A stretch of DNA of 6,024 bases from Nitrospirota bacterium (GTDB lineage: Bacteria; Nitrospirota_A; Leptospirillia; Leptospirillales; Leptospirillaceae), in NCBI GenBank assembly GCA_021844275.1, contig JAKBTR010000096.1, forward strand, positions 1-6,024. The letters are read 5' to 3'. The position numbers were made by a program, and so were the translations under genes. The notes below the pieces were generated by a model, which had not been told where the DNA came from, made no database searches, and worked only from the letters and a program-made list of their open reading frames with translations. Shown here piece after piece: positions 5,559 to 6,024 of the stretch (its first letter is position 1; every line of letters begins with the position of its first letter).

Positions 5559-5855
5559 CTCAAACAGGGTGTCCGATTAATTAGGGGCAATTCCATTCAG
5601 CCCATCGCAGTAAAACTTGACGGTACTCGTTTCCCTTCCGTCGAGCGTCAAATTGATCGCTATTTTCGAGCGTCGATGTCAGCCCCTCATTTTTCGGCAG
5701 AGCAACGTATAGAATTTTTCGGACGTGAAATCGAGCCAACACTACAACGTGAGCTCAAGCATAAAGGAACTGCTAATGGAGACGGCAGCTACTCGGCGGA
5801 GTTGATCGGATATCTTGAAATTTTATCTCAGAAGTCATGTTTGACAAGGGATTAA
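5559..5855 (+). pseudogene. Probable gene remnant: open frame of 98 codons without an early start
   Basis: Between TAG (5556-5558) and TAA (5853-5855) one plus-strand frame stays open and reads like real protein: VKLDGTRFPSVERQIDRYFR, then SAEQRIEFFGREIEPTLQRE and SYSAELIGYLEILSQKS. It is rich in amphipathic, charged helical segments. There is no ATG, GTG or TTG in the first 39 codons; the only ATG (5676) would give 59 residues and has no clear Shine-Dalgarno. This suggests the C-terminal part of a gene whose beginning has been lost or replaced. I do not recognise the family. It ends 37 nt from the stop of the convergent recombinase gene and lies in AT-richer sequence. It could instead be a short genuine gene starting at 5676, or a chance open frame. 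Confidence 0.4.
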
Positions 5856-5892
5856 CTTATTGAGGCAGTTATTTTTACTCGTTTTCATCCTC

Positions 5893-6024
5893 CTAATTCA
5901 ACAACTTTGCCAAATCTTCGGCTCTCAAGTGGGTATAGCGTCTAAGCATCTGCAATGTCTTGTGTCCCGTGATGGCTGCCACCTGCATAGGATTCAATCC
6001 CTTTTCTAAGAACCGTCTTTTGGC
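5893..6024 (-). CDS. Tyrosine recombinase / phage-type integrase, C-terminal end (start outside window)
   Basis: The last 43 codons of a gene entering from the right edge. The protein reads FLEKGLNPMQVAAITGHKT followed by LQMLRRYTHLRAEDLAKLL and a TAG stop at 5895-5893. This is the end of the catalytic domain of a tyrosine site-specific recombinase: the 'G.....VA..TGHKT' block carries the conserved box-II His (His21 of the visible part), and Tyr30 in RRYTHL is the nucleophile that forms the 3'-phosphotyrosine link with DNA. Such enzymes integrate and excise phages, genomic islands and integrative elements, or resolve dimers as XerC/D. The active Arg residues and the N-terminal core-binding domain lie beyond the window, so phage integrase and Xer-like roles cannot be separated. 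Together with the adjacent remnant and decayed toxin genes it suggests a mobile-element edge. No tRNA or duplicated attachment site is visible. Confidence 0.88.
   Translation of the reverse strand, partial: AKRRFLEKGLNPMQVAAITGHKTLQMLRRYTHLRAEDLAKLLN

Noticed and set aside
5835..5888. A 17-codon minus-strand frame starting with ATG right after GGAGG at the integrase stop
   Set aside because: The ATG abuts the GGAGG with no spacer, and the product is too short and featureless to support.

Overview
The window looks like bacterial chromosome of moderate GC: hand counts of sample lines give about 55-58% in the transporter gene. The gene set (glycogen debranching, a ferredoxin/metallo-hydrolase fusion, small exported proteins) and the Shine-Dalgarno-led genes with TTG and GTG starts are compatible with a Gram-negative chemolithotroph such as a Leptospirillum-like Nitrospirota. 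That placement is a guess from style and gene content, not from a marker gene.

Region 1 (1-1669, plus strand) holds the C-terminal half of a GlgX-type glycogen debranching enzyme, cut by the window start. It is followed by a short gene for an exported protein with a probable small beta-barrel domain. Region 2 (1684-3907, minus strand) holds two co-directional genes 67 nt apart. The first encodes a [4Fe-4S] ferredoxin domain fused to a metallo-beta-lactamase-fold hydrolase, and the second an MFS transporter with a TTG start set by a good Shine-Dalgarno. They probably form an operon driven by a promoter near 3963-3991. Region 3 (3908-4589) has an upstream hairpin, a small plus-strand gene resembling DUF4359 proteins, and about 225 nt of non-coding sequence rich in complementary arms. 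That stretch may encode a structured RNA, with a loose resemblance to a cobalamin riboswitch.

Region 4 (4590-6024) looks like accessory DNA. On the minus strand lie a short Phd/VapB-like antitoxin, a PIN-domain (VapC-like) toxin broken by two in-frame stop codons, and a DUF2283 gene. Further right is a plus-strand reading frame with no usable early start, probably a gene remnant. At the edge is the C-terminus of a tyrosine recombinase entering from outside. GC falls here (46 of 120 bases at 5461-5580), which fits the edge of an integrated, decaying element.

The most interesting points are the nonsense-split toxin beside an open antitoxin frame, the unexplained structured intergenic region, and the redox/hydrolase fusion paired with a transporter. 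I see no CRISPR array, tRNA, rRNA or complete insertion sequence.
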